A DNA stretch of 34,741 nt from OM182 bacterium (GCA_004213835.1 SHAE01000007.1:1-34741); one strand, 5' to 3'; counted from the first letter of the stretch, positions 24,138-33,101 are shown. Notes: generated by a model not told the origin, from the letters alone. Translations and numbers: made by a program.

Positions 24138-24914
24138 TTATTCTTTTATCCAATTGGGTTTGCGCTTCTCACGAAACGACGCCATGCCTTCTGCGCCCTC
24201 GTCAGAACGAAACATGCGCGCACTCCACTCGGCGGTTTCTTTGAACCCTGCCTCGATAGACAGTTGCGGCACCCGACGCGCCAGCTTTTTGCACTCTTGA
24301 ACTGCAATAGGGCCGCCTAGGTTGATCATGGCAATTTGCTCTTCAACGCTACTGATCAGTTGGTCTTCTGGCACGGTGATGTGCGCAAGCCCCATGTCGA
24401 CAGCCTGCTGGCCATCGAAACGCTCGCCGGTTAAGAACAACTTCATGCCGTGGTGTACGCCCAGCTTCGGCAGACAGACCACGGAAATGATCGCTGGTAT
24501 GACGCCAATGCGTACCTCGCTGAAACTGAATTGCACATCAGTGCGCGTTACCACGATGTCGGATGCGCCGACCAACCCCAGCCCGCCGGCGAAGGCCGCA
24601 CCGTTAATGGCTGCGATAACCGGTTTAGGACTGTCCATGATGGCGGTGAGCACGTCGGCATAGGGCACGGCGCGGCCGACGCCCTCTGAGAGTTGGCCGG
24701 GTGGGCTCTTCAGGTCGGCGCCAGCGCAGAACGCTGAACCGTTGCCAGTAATCACGATGGAGCGCACTTCATCGTTGGCGTTGGATGCCATCAAGTGATC
24801 GTAAAGCTCGGTGACCAATATCGCTGAGAGTGCGTTACGGTTATCCGGTCGGTTCAGCGTTATCCAAGCCGCACCGTTGCGAATCTCATACAGGGTTGCT
24901 TCGGTTGCACTCAT
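24138..24914 (-). CDS. Enoyl-CoA hydratase/isomerase family protein
   Basis: A 258-residue crotonase-fold protein. GSAFCAGADLKSPPG carries the first oxyanion-hole residues and the region AAINGAAFAGGLGLVGASDIV the second. The C-terminus reads SMASFREKRKP-like (MASFREKRKPNW), common in hydratases. In Atu and Liu pathways a hydratase adds water to the product of the biotin carboxylase. Position 2 bp after the carboxylase gene supports an atuE-like role on a branched glutaconyl-CoA. The exact substrate is not readable from sequence. Confidence 0.88.
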   Translation of the reverse strand: MSATEATLYEIRNGAAWITLNRPDNRNALSAILVTELYDHLMASNANDEVRSIVITGNGSAFCAGADLKSPPGQLSEGVGRAVPYADVLTAIMDSPKPVIAAINGAAFAGGLGLVGASDIVVTRTDVQFSFSEVRIGVIPAIISVVCLPKLGVHHGMKLFLTGERFDGQQAVDMGLAHITVPEDQLISSVEEQIAMINLGGPIAVQECKKLARRVPQLSIEAGFKETAEWSARMFRSDEGAEGMASFREKRKPNWIKE

Positions 24915-24916
24915 GG

Positions 24917-26899
24917 TTATTCCTCTTCCGCCAATGTGACCAGCAGTTGGGCGTTGTCGACCTGATCGCCCACCCCCACATGCACTTGTTCAACGGTGCC
25001 GTCTCGCGGGGCAACGATGCGATGCTCCATTTTCATGGCCTCCAAAATCACCAATAAATCGCCTTTTGCCACCGTATCCCCGGCAGCAACTTCTGTGGTG
25101 AGCACCGCGCCGGGCATGGGAGCAGTCAAACCGCCGCTGGCGTCGACGCCTCTAGGATCTGGGTAACGCGGTAGCTCAATCAGCACCAAATCGCCGTTAT
25201 CGCCGTGCAGCAGCCACTGCATCCCATTGCGCTGAATGTCGAACTGCAGTCGCTGGCCGTCTAACGCCAGATCAATGCGGCCTTCGCCGGCTTGGTGCAT
25301 GGCCACGCTGTGGGTCTCGTCATTGCAGATCACCTTGAAGGTGCCATCGCGCAAACTCTGGTAAGCAACTGTTAGCTCGGTGTCGGCCACGGTGTAGGTC
25401 GTCGATTGCAGGGGCATGGTGGAGTTGCGCCAGCCGCTTGGCAGGGTGGTCAGCACCTTGGCGGCGAGCCTGCGCTGGGCCTGACTTTCCATGGCCACGG
25501 CGATGGCCGCTTGCAGGTGTTCAAGCTCAGATACCTCGCGCTGCAACGGCGGCTTTACTCGCTCGATAAAGTCTGTGGTGGTGTCACCGGCTAGGTACTG
25601 CGGCGTGCGCAACGTGGTAACGAGGAAATCACGATTGGTGTTGAGGCCCGCAATGGCGGTGGTTTCGAGTACCCGTGCCAGGCGTCCCGCGGCCTCGCGG
25701 CGGGTCGGCGCGTGCACGATAACCTTGGCGATCATGGGGTCAAACTGCGTGCTGATCTCGCTGCCGGCCTCTACGCCGGAGTCGAAGCGCGCCCCGCCTG
25801 CGGTAGCTGGCTTCCAGACCAAGACCGGACCCGGTGATGGCAAGAACCCCTTGGCCGGATTTTCTGCGTACAGGCGCGCCTCTATGGCATGACCGTTGAT
25901 CGAAATCTCGTCTTGGGTAAAAGACAGCGTTTCGCCCTCGGCGACACGAATTTGCTCGCGCACCAAATCTTTGCCGATGATCTCTTCGGTGACCGGATGC
26001 TCCACCTGCAGGCGGGCATTCACTTCAAGAAAGTAGAAGTCGTCGTTGTCGCCGAGCAAGAACTCCACGGTGCCCGCGGAGGCGTAGCCAAGTTTTCGTG
26101 CCGCAGCGATAGCCGCATCGCCCATGCGCGATCGCAGGGCATCGTCCACAGCCGGCGAGGGGGCTTCTTCGATAATCTTCTGATGTCGGCGCTGGATGGA
26201 GCATTCACGTTCGTAGCAGTGCACGAGATTGCCGTGACTATCGCCGAGAATTTGAATCTCGATATGTCTAGAGGTGGCCAGCCATTTTTCAAGGAACACC
26301 GTGTCATCGCCAAAAGAGCTACCGGCTTCGCGCTTGGCGCCCTCAACCGCCGCCATCAGCTCGGCTTCGCTTGCAACCACACGCATGCCGCGACCACCGC
26401 CACCGGCGGAGGCTTTGACCAAGACCGGATAACCAATCTGCGCAGCCGCCGCGACGATATCGGTATCGGCAGTAATTTCGATGCCCGGCAGGGTGGGTAC
26501 ACCCGCTTCGTCCATGAGCCTTTTGGCAGACAGCTTGTCGCCCATTAAGCCAATGACTTCCGGCGACGGGCCAAGCCACTTTACGCCCGCATCAATAACG
26601 GCTTGGGCGAAGGCCTGGTTTTCGGACAAAAAGCCGTAACCCGGGTGGATGGCATCAGCGCCACTGCGTTTTGCCGCGTGTAATACCTTGGTTACGTCCA
26701 GATAGGTCTCGCCGGTGCTTTTGCCGTTAAGCGCAATGGCGGTGTCGGCTTCGAGTACGAAGGGTGCATTGACGTCACCGTCGGCATAAATCGCCACGGT
26801 GCTGATACCCATGGCTTGGGCGGTACGATTAATGCGTCGTGCGATCTCGCCGCGGTTGGCGACAAGCAGACGGCTGATGGGGGTAATTACATGCGCCAT
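24917..26899 (-). CDS. atuF: Biotin carboxylase/carrier subunit (AtuF-like)
   Basis: A 660-residue acyl-CoA carboxylase alpha subunit. It has ISRLLVANRGEIARRI at the N-terminus, VKASAGGGGRGMRVV as ATP-grasp loop, ECSIQRRHQKIIEEAPSP and FLEVNARLQVEHPVTE. The C-terminal biotin carrier has ILEAMKMEHRIV with Lys623. The ATG at 26899 overlaps the end of the carboxyltransferase gene by 13 bp; an earlier in-frame start would extend into it without family sequence. With the upstream beta subunit it forms a geranyl-CoA or methylcrotonyl-CoA type carboxylase. AtuA in the operon favours geranyl/citronellyl-type substrates. Confidence 0.9.
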   Translation of the reverse strand: MAHVITPISRLLVANRGEIARRINRTAQAMGISTVAIYADGDVNAPFVLEADTAIALNGKSTGETYLDVTKVLHAAKRSGADAIHPGYGFLSENQAFAQAVIDAGVKWLGPSPEVIGLMGDKLSAKRLMDEAGVPTLPGIEITADTDIVAAAAQIGYPVLVKASAGGGGRGMRVVASEAELMAAVEGAKREAGSSFGDDTVFLEKWLATSRHIEIQILGDSHGNLVHCYERECSIQRRHQKIIEEAPSPAVDDALRSRMGDAAIAAARKLGYASAGTVEFLLGDNDDFYFLEVNARLQVEHPVTEEIIGKDLVREQIRVAEGETLSFTQDEISINGHAIEARLYAENPAKGFLPSPGPVLVWKPATAGGARFDSGVEAGSEISTQFDPMIAKVIVHAPTRREAAGRLARVLETTAIAGLNTNRDFLVTTLRTPQYLAGDTTTDFIERVKPPLQREVSELEHLQAAIAVAMESQAQRRLAAKVLTTLPSGWRNSTMPLQSTTYTVADTELTVAYQSLRDGTFKVICNDETHSVAMHQAGEGRIDLALDGQRLQFDIQRNGMQWLLHGDNGDLVLIELPRYPDPRGVDASGGLTAPMPGAVLTTEVAAGDTVAKGDLLVILEAMKMEHRIVAPRDGTVEQVHVGVGDQVDNAQLLVTLAEEE

Positions 26900-28539
26900 G
26901 TGCCGTACTCCTTGGTGCCTTTGACCGTATTGTTGTGGCAAGCCGACAGTGACATGGCAACAACGTTGCGGGTGTCGCGTGGGTCGATCATGCCGTCATC
27001 GGAAACTCGTGAGGTGGCGTATAAACCCTTGGAGCGCTCCTCTGCCCAATGCTCTGCAAAGGCTGCACGCTTAGCGTCGGCCTCCTCGTCAAATTCAATA
27101 CCGCGCCGTGCAGCGGCGCCCTTGCCGACAATGGTCATGACACCGGCCATCACGGCAGGGCCCATGACGGCGATTTTCGAATGTGGCCAGATGTAGGTGA
27201 ACTTGGTGCCGAAGGCTCGACCGCTCATGCCGTAGTTACCCGCGCCATAGGAAGCGCCAACGATCACGGTAATGTGCGGTACCGTAGAGTTCGCTACCGC
27301 GTTAACCATCTTTGAACCGTTCTTGGTAATACCGCCTTGTTCAAAGTCGGTGCCGACAATGAAGCCGGTAATGTTGTGCAAAAACAGCAGTGGCACGTCG
27401 ATTTGGTTGCATAGCTGAATGAACTGCGCGGCTTTTTCGGCCGATTCTGAAAACAGCGCACCATTATTGCCGAGAATACCCACCGGATAACCGTGCACTG
27501 ATGCCCAGCCACACACGACCGATGGACCATAAAGGGGTTTGAATTCTTCAAAGGCAGAGCCATCCACCACGCGCATGATCACTTCGCGAATATCCAGTGG
27601 ACTTTTCAGATCCTTGGAGACCATGCCCAGCAACTCTTCTTCGTTGTGCACCGGCTCGTCAAAGGTGCTCTTGGGCTCGGGGCCAAGCTTGCGCCAATTC
27701 AGGTGCGAAACGACTTCACGGCAAATGCGAATGCCGTCCATTTCGTCTTGGGCGAGATAGTCGCCAAGTCCGGATGTTTGGGTATGCATGTCCGCGCCGC
27801 CAAGACTCTCGGCGTCGGCATCTTCACCCGTGGCCATTTTCACCAAGGGCGGGCCACCTAGAGACACCATGGCCTGGTTCTTCACCATAATGTTGTAGTC
27901 GCTCATGCCCGGTTGATAGGCGCCACCAGCCGTGGCAGCGCCAAAGATTACCGACACCGTGGGTATACGCATTTTTGATAGCTCGGAGATCTCGTAAAAG
28001 AGCCGCCCAGATTCGGCAAAGTGATCAACTTCTCGCTGCAGGGCGGCTTCCGCCTCGGCGTTGGGGTCGCCTTGGCTGTCGCCGCTGGCACCGCGTAAAT
28101 CTGCGCCAGCACTTTCAACAAACTGCACGTAGGGCATGCGATTTTCGCGAGCGATTTCTAGGCCGCGCATCAACTTCTTCGAGTTAAAGGGGTTAAAGGC
28201 GCCTGCGCGTACAGATGGGTCATGGCCCAAGATCACGCATTCCACGCCTTCAATGACGCCGATGCCGACGACGAAGCCAGAGCCGATGTCGTAGGAAGAG
28301 CGCCACGCCGCCAGCGGGCTGATCTCAAGAAATGGTGAATCCTGATCAAGCACATGGGAGATGCGCTCGCGAATGGGCATTTTGCCGCGCTTGCGAATCC
28401 GCGCGACGGCTTCTTCGCCACCGCCCTGAGCAGCCTCGTCATACAGCTGCTGCAGCTGCGCCAAGGTCTCCATCATGTCGGACTTATTGGTTTGGAATAC
28501 CTCAGACCGGGTATCCAGTTTTGAATCCAAAACAGGCAT
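26887..28539 (-). CDS. atuC: Acyl-CoA carboxylase carboxyltransferase subunit (AtuC-like)
   Basis: A 550-residue carboxyltransferase beta subunit. It has RKRGKMPIRERISHVLD, HDPSVRAGAFNPFNSKK, FVESAGADLRG, FGAATAGGAYQPGMSDYN and GILGNNGALFSESAEKAAQF. C-terminal GASYGAGNYGMSGRAF and WPHSKIAVMGP are typical of methylcrotonyl/geranyl-CoA carboxylases. The ATG at 28539 has GAGGGGGAAG upstream. It is the first gene of the - strand operon and overlaps the biotin carboxylase gene. Without structure-level comparison I cannot separate geranyl-CoA from methylcrotonyl-CoA specificity. Confidence 0.9.
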   Translation of the reverse strand: MPVLDSKLDTRSEVFQTNKSDMMETLAQLQQLYDEAAQGGGEEAVARIRKRGKMPIRERISHVLDQDSPFLEISPLAAWRSSYDIGSGFVVGIGVIEGVECVILGHDPSVRAGAFNPFNSKKLMRGLEIARENRMPYVQFVESAGADLRGASGDSQGDPNAEAEAALQREVDHFAESGRLFYEISELSKMRIPTVSVIFGAATAGGAYQPGMSDYNIMVKNQAMVSLGGPPLVKMATGEDADAESLGGADMHTQTSGLGDYLAQDEMDGIRICREVVSHLNWRKLGPEPKSTFDEPVHNEEELLGMVSKDLKSPLDIREVIMRVVDGSAFEEFKPLYGPSVVCGWASVHGYPVGILGNNGALFSESAEKAAQFIQLCNQIDVPLLFLHNITGFIVGTDFEQGGITKNGSKMVNAVANSTVPHITVIVGASYGAGNYGMSGRAFGTKFTYIWPHSKIAVMGPAVMAGVMTIVGKGAAARRGIEFDEEADAKRAAFAEHWAEERSKGLYATSRVSDDGMIDPRDTRNVVAMSLSACHNNTVKGTKEYGTWRM

Positions 28540-28606
28540 ATCTGCTTCCCCCTCTTACTGCCTTGCGGCAACAAACACCCCACTGAGGAACAAAGCTAGC
28601 AGAATA

Positions 28607-28634
28607 AAAAGCCAGCCATAAGGTTTTTTTGTGG
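28607..28634. repeat. 28-bp direct repeat, copy 1
   Basis: This segment, core GCCAGCCATAAGG followed by seven T and GTGG, is identical to 29333-29360. The two copies bracket the ParDE genes. Copy 1 lies 67 bp from the atuC start. Confidence 0.95.
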
Positions 28635-28701
28635 GTGGGTTTGCATCGCAGCGAAGAGAAGGTCTAAGCGATTTGCTCATTTGCGTGCGCGCGACTGTCA
28701 G

Positions 28702-28992
28702 TCAAATGTGACGCGCTGGATCCATGTTTTTGTAGAGAAATCGAAAAATCAAAATGCCATCTTGCTCGGGACGATAGTAGATCGAGTGTGCAATACACTC
28801 TGCCCGACGCAGGCCCGGACGAATGTGGTCATAGTCCGCACCGAAGCTAGGGTTGTCAGTAATCACGCTAACCTTGTCCTGCAAAGTAAGTTGATAGCGC
28901 TCTGTTTGATCCGTCCCGTATTTCGTCAGTCCATCGAGATATATGTTGATCAAATCCCGTTCCGCGTCCCTGGTTAGGACGTAGTTAGTCAC
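28702..28992 (-). CDS. parE: ParE-type toxin
   Basis: A 96-residue RelE/ParE-superfamily toxin. VTNYVLTRDAERDLINIYLDG opens the protein; DNPSFGADYDHIRPGLRR and IYYRPEQDGILIFRFLYKNMD are the usual ParE segments before the C-terminal strand. The GTG at 28992 overlaps the antitoxin stop by 8 bp, the normal type II organisation; the open frame upstream to 29067 lacks family sequence. ParE toxins act on DNA gyrase. The final helix typical of longer homologues appears short. Confidence 0.88.
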   Translation of the reverse strand: MTNYVLTRDAERDLINIYLDGLTKYGTDQTERYQLTLQDKVSVITDNPSFGADYDHIRPGLRRAECIAHSIYYRPEQDGILIFRFLYKNMDPARHI

Positions 28993-29245
28993 GAAGTAAG
29001 CCTTTATCGCGGGCTTCCGCTCGCGCTGCTTCAAGGATCTCTGGCATGGATCGTGAACTGGCGCCACTGGCTTCTGCCTGATCTACCAAATGTTGCAGCG
29101 CTTGAACTGCAGCCTCGCGGCGTTCTTGATCTCTCCTGACGAGATCGCGGAAGTACTCGCTTACGTTGCCGTAACGCCCGGTGTTGATTTGGGCTTCAAC
29201 CCACTCGTTCATCTGGTCCGGCATTGAAATGGTCAGTCGGCTCAT
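28985..29245 (-). CDS. parD: ParD-type antitoxin (ribbon-helix-helix)
   Basis: An 86-residue antitoxin with MSRLTISMPDQMNEWVEAQI, the N-terminal DNA-binding ribbon-helix-helix part, and VSEYFRDLVRRDQERREAA in the ParD dimer region. A charged C-terminal half that binds toxin follows. The ATG at 29245 is preceded by GAGGGG. The antitoxin precedes and overlaps the toxin gene and probably autoregulates the operon by binding upstream. Confidence 0.9.
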   Translation of the reverse strand: MSRLTISMPDQMNEWVEAQINTGRYGNVSEYFRDLVRRDQERREAAVQALQHLVDQAEASGASSRSMPEILEAARAEARDKGLLRD

Positions 29246-29264
29246 CAAACGCCCCTCGGCAAAA

Positions 29265-29292
29265 ATTCTTATCTAATCATACTTATTCTTAT
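29265..29292 (-). promoter_or_regulatory. Candidate parDE operator/promoter
   Basis: Two direct copies of ATTCTTAT (29265-29272 and 29285-29292), spaced by 20 bp, sit in an AT-rich stretch just upstream of parD. Repeated short sites at helical-turn spacing suit a ribbon-helix-helix autoregulator. I have not placed the -35/-10 boxes. Confidence 0.4.
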
Positions 29293-29332
29293 AGTGGACG
29301 TGAATGCTTGACGCAGGAAGCGCGGGCAAATT

Positions 29333-29360
29333 AAAAGCCAGCCATAAGGTTTTTTTGTGG
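29333..29360. repeat. 28-bp direct repeat, copy 2
   Basis: Identical to 28607-28634 and in the same orientation, ending 30 bp before the GTG of the TetR gene. The unit from copy 1 start to copy 2 start is 726 bp and contains parDE. Confidence 0.95.
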
Positions 29361-29390
29361 TAGCTTTTTGCCCACACAGAGGGGGATATC

Positions 29391-30059
29391 GTGGCCGTTG
29401 AGCAAGGATTGCAGCAACTCAAAAGCGCTCGCGCTCGCGACAGCATGTGCAAGGCGACGATTCACCTGCTCGCCAACGTAGGCTATGCCGAGACGACGAT
29501 TGCAGGCGTGGCTCAAGATGCGGGTTTTTCCAAGGGCGCGGTGCAGTATCACTTTCCGACCAAGGAAGAGCTGATTGCTGCGACCGTAGAGCATTTGCTG
29601 ATGCGCACGGTACCCAGCGCCAGCCAGTCGTATGAAAGCGTAGACAGTGCCCTGCTGAACGCATGGCAGCGGCTGATCAATACATCGGCCTATCGCGCCT
29701 TGCTGGAAGTGCTCAATGCAGCTCGTATCGATCGCAAGCTGCGCTTGCGCATATCTGCTGAGCTGGTCGCTTGGGGCAAAAATTTAGACCAACAGTCGTT
29801 GGCGATATATCAAAGCGCCAACGAGCATTTGTCGGCGCAAGCACAAGATGCCGAAGTGGTCATGCTGCTCAATATGACCCGCAGTTTTATGCGCGGGCTG
29901 CTGACGCAAGAACAGTATGGCGTTTCACCCGAAGAGACGCTGGCCTATGTAGGTAAGTGGATTGAGCTGATTGCGCCACTGCTCAAGCTGCGCAATACCG
30001 CGAGCGGTGATGACGAGAAAAACCGCAACAAGAACAACATTAATGGGGACGAAAGATGA
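29391..30059 (+). CDS. TetR-family regulator
   Basis: A 222-residue TetR protein with an N-terminal helix-turn-helix: MCKATIHLLANVGYAETTIA, then VAQDAGFSKGAVQYHFPTKEELIAA. The variable C-terminal ligand domain is all-helical. The start is GTG with GAGGGGG upstream. The stop overlaps the acyl-CoA dehydrogenase start (ATGA). It faces the carboxylase operon across the ParDE insertion, so it probably regulates both operons, as AtuR does in Pseudomonas. The ligand is likely an acyl-CoA intermediate; this is inference. Confidence 0.88.
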   Translation: MAVEQGLQQLKSARARDSMCKATIHLLANVGYAETTIAGVAQDAGFSKGAVQYHFPTKEELIAATVEHLLMRTVPSASQSYESVDSALLNAWQRLINTSAYRALLEVLNAARIDRKLRLRISAELVAWGKNLDQQSLAIYQSANEHLSAQAQDAEVVMLLNMTRSFMRGLLTQEQYGVSPEETLAYVGKWIELIAPLLKLRNTASGDDEKNRNKNNINGDER

Positions 30060-31258
30060 GTGTGACACAGGCGGAAATCGCTGAGTTTGAGGAGCAAGCC
30101 GACCGTTGGTTCGCTGAGCACAAACCGGGTAATCCGGGCTTCATATTGCCCGAAACCTTTATGGAGGTGGGCACCGATCAGCAGTTTGAGTTCCTGCGCG
30201 ATTGGCAGCAAAAGGTCTACGAAAATGGCTATGTGGGCATGTCGTGGCCCAAGGAGTATGGCGGTCTGGGCATGGACCAGGTGTTTCAGGACATCGCCAC
30301 CAAGGCCATGGCCAAACATCGGGTGCCCTTTTTGCCCAACACCATTGGTCTGAACTGGGCCGGGCCGTTGATTCTTGCCATGGGCTCGGACGAAGAGAAA
30401 AGCAAATACATTAAGGGCATTCTCAGCGCCGAAGACATTTGGTGTCAGGGTTTTTCAGAGCCTGATCACGGTTCGGACTTGGGCAGTGCGCAGTGCAAGG
30501 CCGTGAAAGACGGTGATGAGTATGTGATTAACGGCTCTAAAATCTGGACCAGCCTCGGTTCATACGCCAAGTACATGATCTTGATCGCACGCACCTCGAC
30601 CGATGGCCCAAACAAGTACGCGGGCCTGAGTTTCTTCTTGGCGCCCATGCAGGCCGCAGGCATCGAGCCACGCCCGATCAAAAAGCTCACCGGTGAATAC
30701 GGGTTTTGCCAAACGTTTTTTCACGACGCCAGGATTCCGGCTTCTTGCATGATCGGCAAAGAAGGCGAGGGTTGGAAGGTCGCCATGGCAACGTTGATGT
30801 TTGAGCGCGGTGCAGTAGGTGGTCAGGCCGGTGGACTGTCCATGATGGATCTGAGCATCGACGACATCGTCGAACTGGCACGCCGCGCCAAGCGCAACGG
30901 CAAACCGGCGATTGAAGACCCCCATGTACGCGAGCAGTTGGTAGACCTGATCACCGAAGCCCGCGGCAACAGCTACATGTCTGCACGCACCAAGGTGCCA
31001 GCGCTGGCCACCGACTGGCCGGATGCGGTGAGCATGTCAGGCAAGCTGCGCGCAACCGAACTTAAGCGACGCATGTGCCAGTTTGCGATCTCATTGCAGG
31101 GCGCCAATGGCGCACGCTATGTCAGCTCAGAAGCCGTGGATGGCGGCCTGTGGCAACGCTCTTATTTGAATGCCTTCTCTGGAACCATTGGTGGTGGCAC
31201 CAGCCAGATTCAGCACAACATTATTGGCGAGCGCGTACTCGGTCTGCCGAAAAGCTAG
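30056..31258 (+). CDS. Acyl-CoA dehydrogenase, subunit 1
   Basis: A 400-residue FAD-dependent acyl-CoA dehydrogenase. WPKEYGGLGMDQVF, WCQGFSEPDHGSDLGSAQC (FAD/substrate loop), INGSKIWTSLGSYAKYMILIARTS and GGGTSQIQHNIIGERVLGLP are typical. The base Glu of MCAD-type enzymes (YEGT) is replaced by Gly here (IGGGT, Gly380). Catalysis may depend on a Glu elsewhere or on the next gene product, as in heteromeric FadE pairs. It is translationally coupled to the TetR gene. It would desaturate the acyl-CoA that the carboxylase later uses. Confidence 0.9.
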   Translation: MSVTQAEIAEFEEQADRWFAEHKPGNPGFILPETFMEVGTDQQFEFLRDWQQKVYENGYVGMSWPKEYGGLGMDQVFQDIATKAMAKHRVPFLPNTIGLNWAGPLILAMGSDEEKSKYIKGILSAEDIWCQGFSEPDHGSDLGSAQCKAVKDGDEYVINGSKIWTSLGSYAKYMILIARTSTDGPNKYAGLSFFLAPMQAAGIEPRPIKKLTGEYGFCQTFFHDARIPASCMIGKEGEGWKVAMATLMFERGAVGGQAGGLSMMDLSIDDIVELARRAKRNGKPAIEDPHVREQLVDLITEARGNSYMSARTKVPALATDWPDAVSMSGKLRATELKRRMCQFAISLQGANGARYVSSEAVDGGLWQRSYLNAFSGTIGGGTSQIQHNIIGERVLGLPKS

Positions 31259-31291
31259 GCCTCGGCAAGCGGATAAAGGAATCACCTTTTC

Positions 31292-32401
31292 ATGGCAACG
31301 ATAGAGTTTTCAGAAGAACAAACCATGCTCATGGAGACGGCAGTCGACTTCTGCCGCAAACACTCACCATTGGACCGAGTGCGCGCGCAAATTGAGCAAA
31401 GCGACGGTATCAGTGCTGAGGTTTGGCAAGAAATGGTCGACCTTGGTTGGTTGGGAATTACGGTGCCCGAACCATACGGCGGCCTTGGTCTGTCGCTTGC
31501 CGACACCGTGCCCATCGCCGAAAGCATGGGCAGGCACTTGATGGGTTCACCGTTTGTCGCCACCACGCTGGCCACGCAGGCGCTGGTCCAAAACGCCAGC
31601 GAAACGCAAAAAGAGCATTGGCTACCGCAGATTGCCGAGGGCAGTGCCGCCTCCCTGGCGCTCACGGAAGAAGACGGTAACTGGAATCTGACCGAAGTTG
31701 GCAGCCATGCCCAAGTGCAAGGCGATAAACTACTGCTCACCGCGAAGAAATGCTTCGTGCTGGATGCGCCACAAGCAGCAGTCATAGTCGTGTCGGCTCA
31801 GGTAGATGGCGCCGCCAGATTGATCGCGGTGACAGCCGATCAATTGCCAGAGGGCGCGTTGGTGCGGGAAACCGTCATAGATGAAACGCGACGTAGTTAT
31901 ACGCTCGAGGTCGATGCGTTGGCACTGCCAGCCGATCAGTTACTGCCCGGCGCAGACTTTGCCAGCGTCGAACATGCCGCACTGTTGTTGCTGAGTGCAG
32001 AAATGTCCGGCGGCCTAGCCGGTGTTCTGCATGTGATTATCGATTATCTCACGACGCGTAAGCAGTTCGACCAGTACATAGGCAGCTACCAATCTCTTAA
32101 GCATCCAACAGTGCAGATCTTGTTGTCGATGGAGGCGTGCCGCTCACATGTCTACCGTGCCGCAACGCTGATCGCTCAGTCAGACAACGACGCCATAGAG
32201 GAAGCGGTTCGAATGGCCAAGGCCCAAGGCAGCGAAGCCTTCGCCTTTGCTGGTGACCGCGCCGTACAGTTTCATGGTGGCTTTGGCTTCACCTATGAGT
32301 GCGACGCGCAGTTGTTTTTGCGGCGCGCGCTTTGGTGTCAGTATCAGTTTGGAGATGCGGCCTACCACCGAAATTTATTAGCACCACTGCTGTTGGATTA
32401 G
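31292..32401 (+). CDS. Acyl-CoA dehydrogenase, subunit 2
   Basis: A 369-residue member of the same superfamily but shorter and divergent. It has EMVDLGWLGITVPEPYGGLGLSL, a poor FAD-loop region (ALTEEDGNW), RKQFDQYIGSYQSLKHPTVQI and HGGFGFTYECDAQLFLRRA with a candidate Glu336. The usual C-terminal GTSQIQ motif is absent. Together with the preceding gene it resembles the alpha2beta2 dehydrogenases known from mycobacterial steroid side-chain degradation. The gap to the first subunit is 33 bp. Confidence 0.85.
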   Translation: MATIEFSEEQTMLMETAVDFCRKHSPLDRVRAQIEQSDGISAEVWQEMVDLGWLGITVPEPYGGLGLSLADTVPIAESMGRHLMGSPFVATTLATQALVQNASETQKEHWLPQIAEGSAASLALTEEDGNWNLTEVGSHAQVQGDKLLLTAKKCFVLDAPQAAVIVVSAQVDGAARLIAVTADQLPEGALVRETVIDETRRSYTLEVDALALPADQLLPGADFASVEHAALLLLSAEMSGGLAGVLHVIIDYLTTRKQFDQYIGSYQSLKHPTVQILLSMEACRSHVYRAATLIAQSDNDAIEEAVRMAKAQGSEAFAFAGDRAVQFHGGFGFTYECDAQLFLRRALWCQYQFGDAAYHRNLLAPLLLD

Positions 32402-32444
32402 CTGTGGTGGCATCTATGACGAATGCTTACACAGGACAGGAAAA

Positions 32445-33077
32445 ATGACCGCAACAAAAAAGATGAAGCTATACCACTGCGCAGACGCACGTTCCTTGCG
32501 TCCACTCTGGGCCTTGGAAGAAATGGGCCTAGATTACGAACTCATCAATATGGAGTTTCCGCCCCGCGCCACGTATCCCGGATATCTGGATTTAAACCCC
32601 CTAGGCACCGTGCCCACGTTTACCGATGGTGAGTTGGTAATGACTGAGTCTTCGGGCATCTGTCAGTACCTAGAGGACATGTACGGTCCATCGCCCTTGG
32701 GAGTCGCAAAGGATCACCCTGCGTATGGCGAGTATCTGAACTGGCTGTACCGCAGCGATGCCACGCTCACGTTTCCGCAAACCTTGGTGCTGCGTTACAC
32801 GCGGCTAGAACCTGAAGAGCGGCGTATTCCACAGGTGGTGGAAGACTACTCGATTTGGTACCACTCGCGTCTGCGTTCGGTGGAGATGGCCTTGGAAGGC
32901 AAGGACTTTCTCTGCGCTGACAAGTTCACCATGGCCGATATCGCCGTGGGCTATGCCTTGTTCCTTGGGGTCTCACTTGGGTTAGATGAGCGCTACAAAC
33001 CCAACTGCAAGCGCTACTTGGCAAGCCTGATGGAGCGGCCTGGGTTCAAAAGTGCGCGTGAAAAACAGCAGGCCTAG
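32445..33077 (+). CDS. Glutathione S-transferase-like protein
   Basis: A 210-residue GST-fold protein. The thioredoxin-like N-terminal domain (MKLYHCADARSLRPLWALEE) has the cis-Pro TVPTF and ESSGICQYLED motifs for glutathione. The helical C-terminal domain has the ADKFTMADIAVGYAL N-capping region. GSTs conjugate or isomerise using glutathione; in this operon it may act on an acyl intermediate or detoxify. AGGAAAA precedes the ATG. A start seven codons on is possible. Confidence 0.88.
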   Translation: MTATKKMKLYHCADARSLRPLWALEEMGLDYELINMEFPPRATYPGYLDLNPLGTVPTFTDGELVMTESSGICQYLEDMYGPSPLGVAKDHPAYGEYLNWLYRSDATLTFPQTLVLRYTRLEPEERRIPQVVEDYSIWYHSRLRSVEMALEGKDFLCADKFTMADIAVGYALFLGVSLGLDERYKPNCKRYLASLMERPGFKSAREKQQA

Positions 33078-33101
33078 CCGAAGGTCTAGTCGAAGGTAAC
33101 G

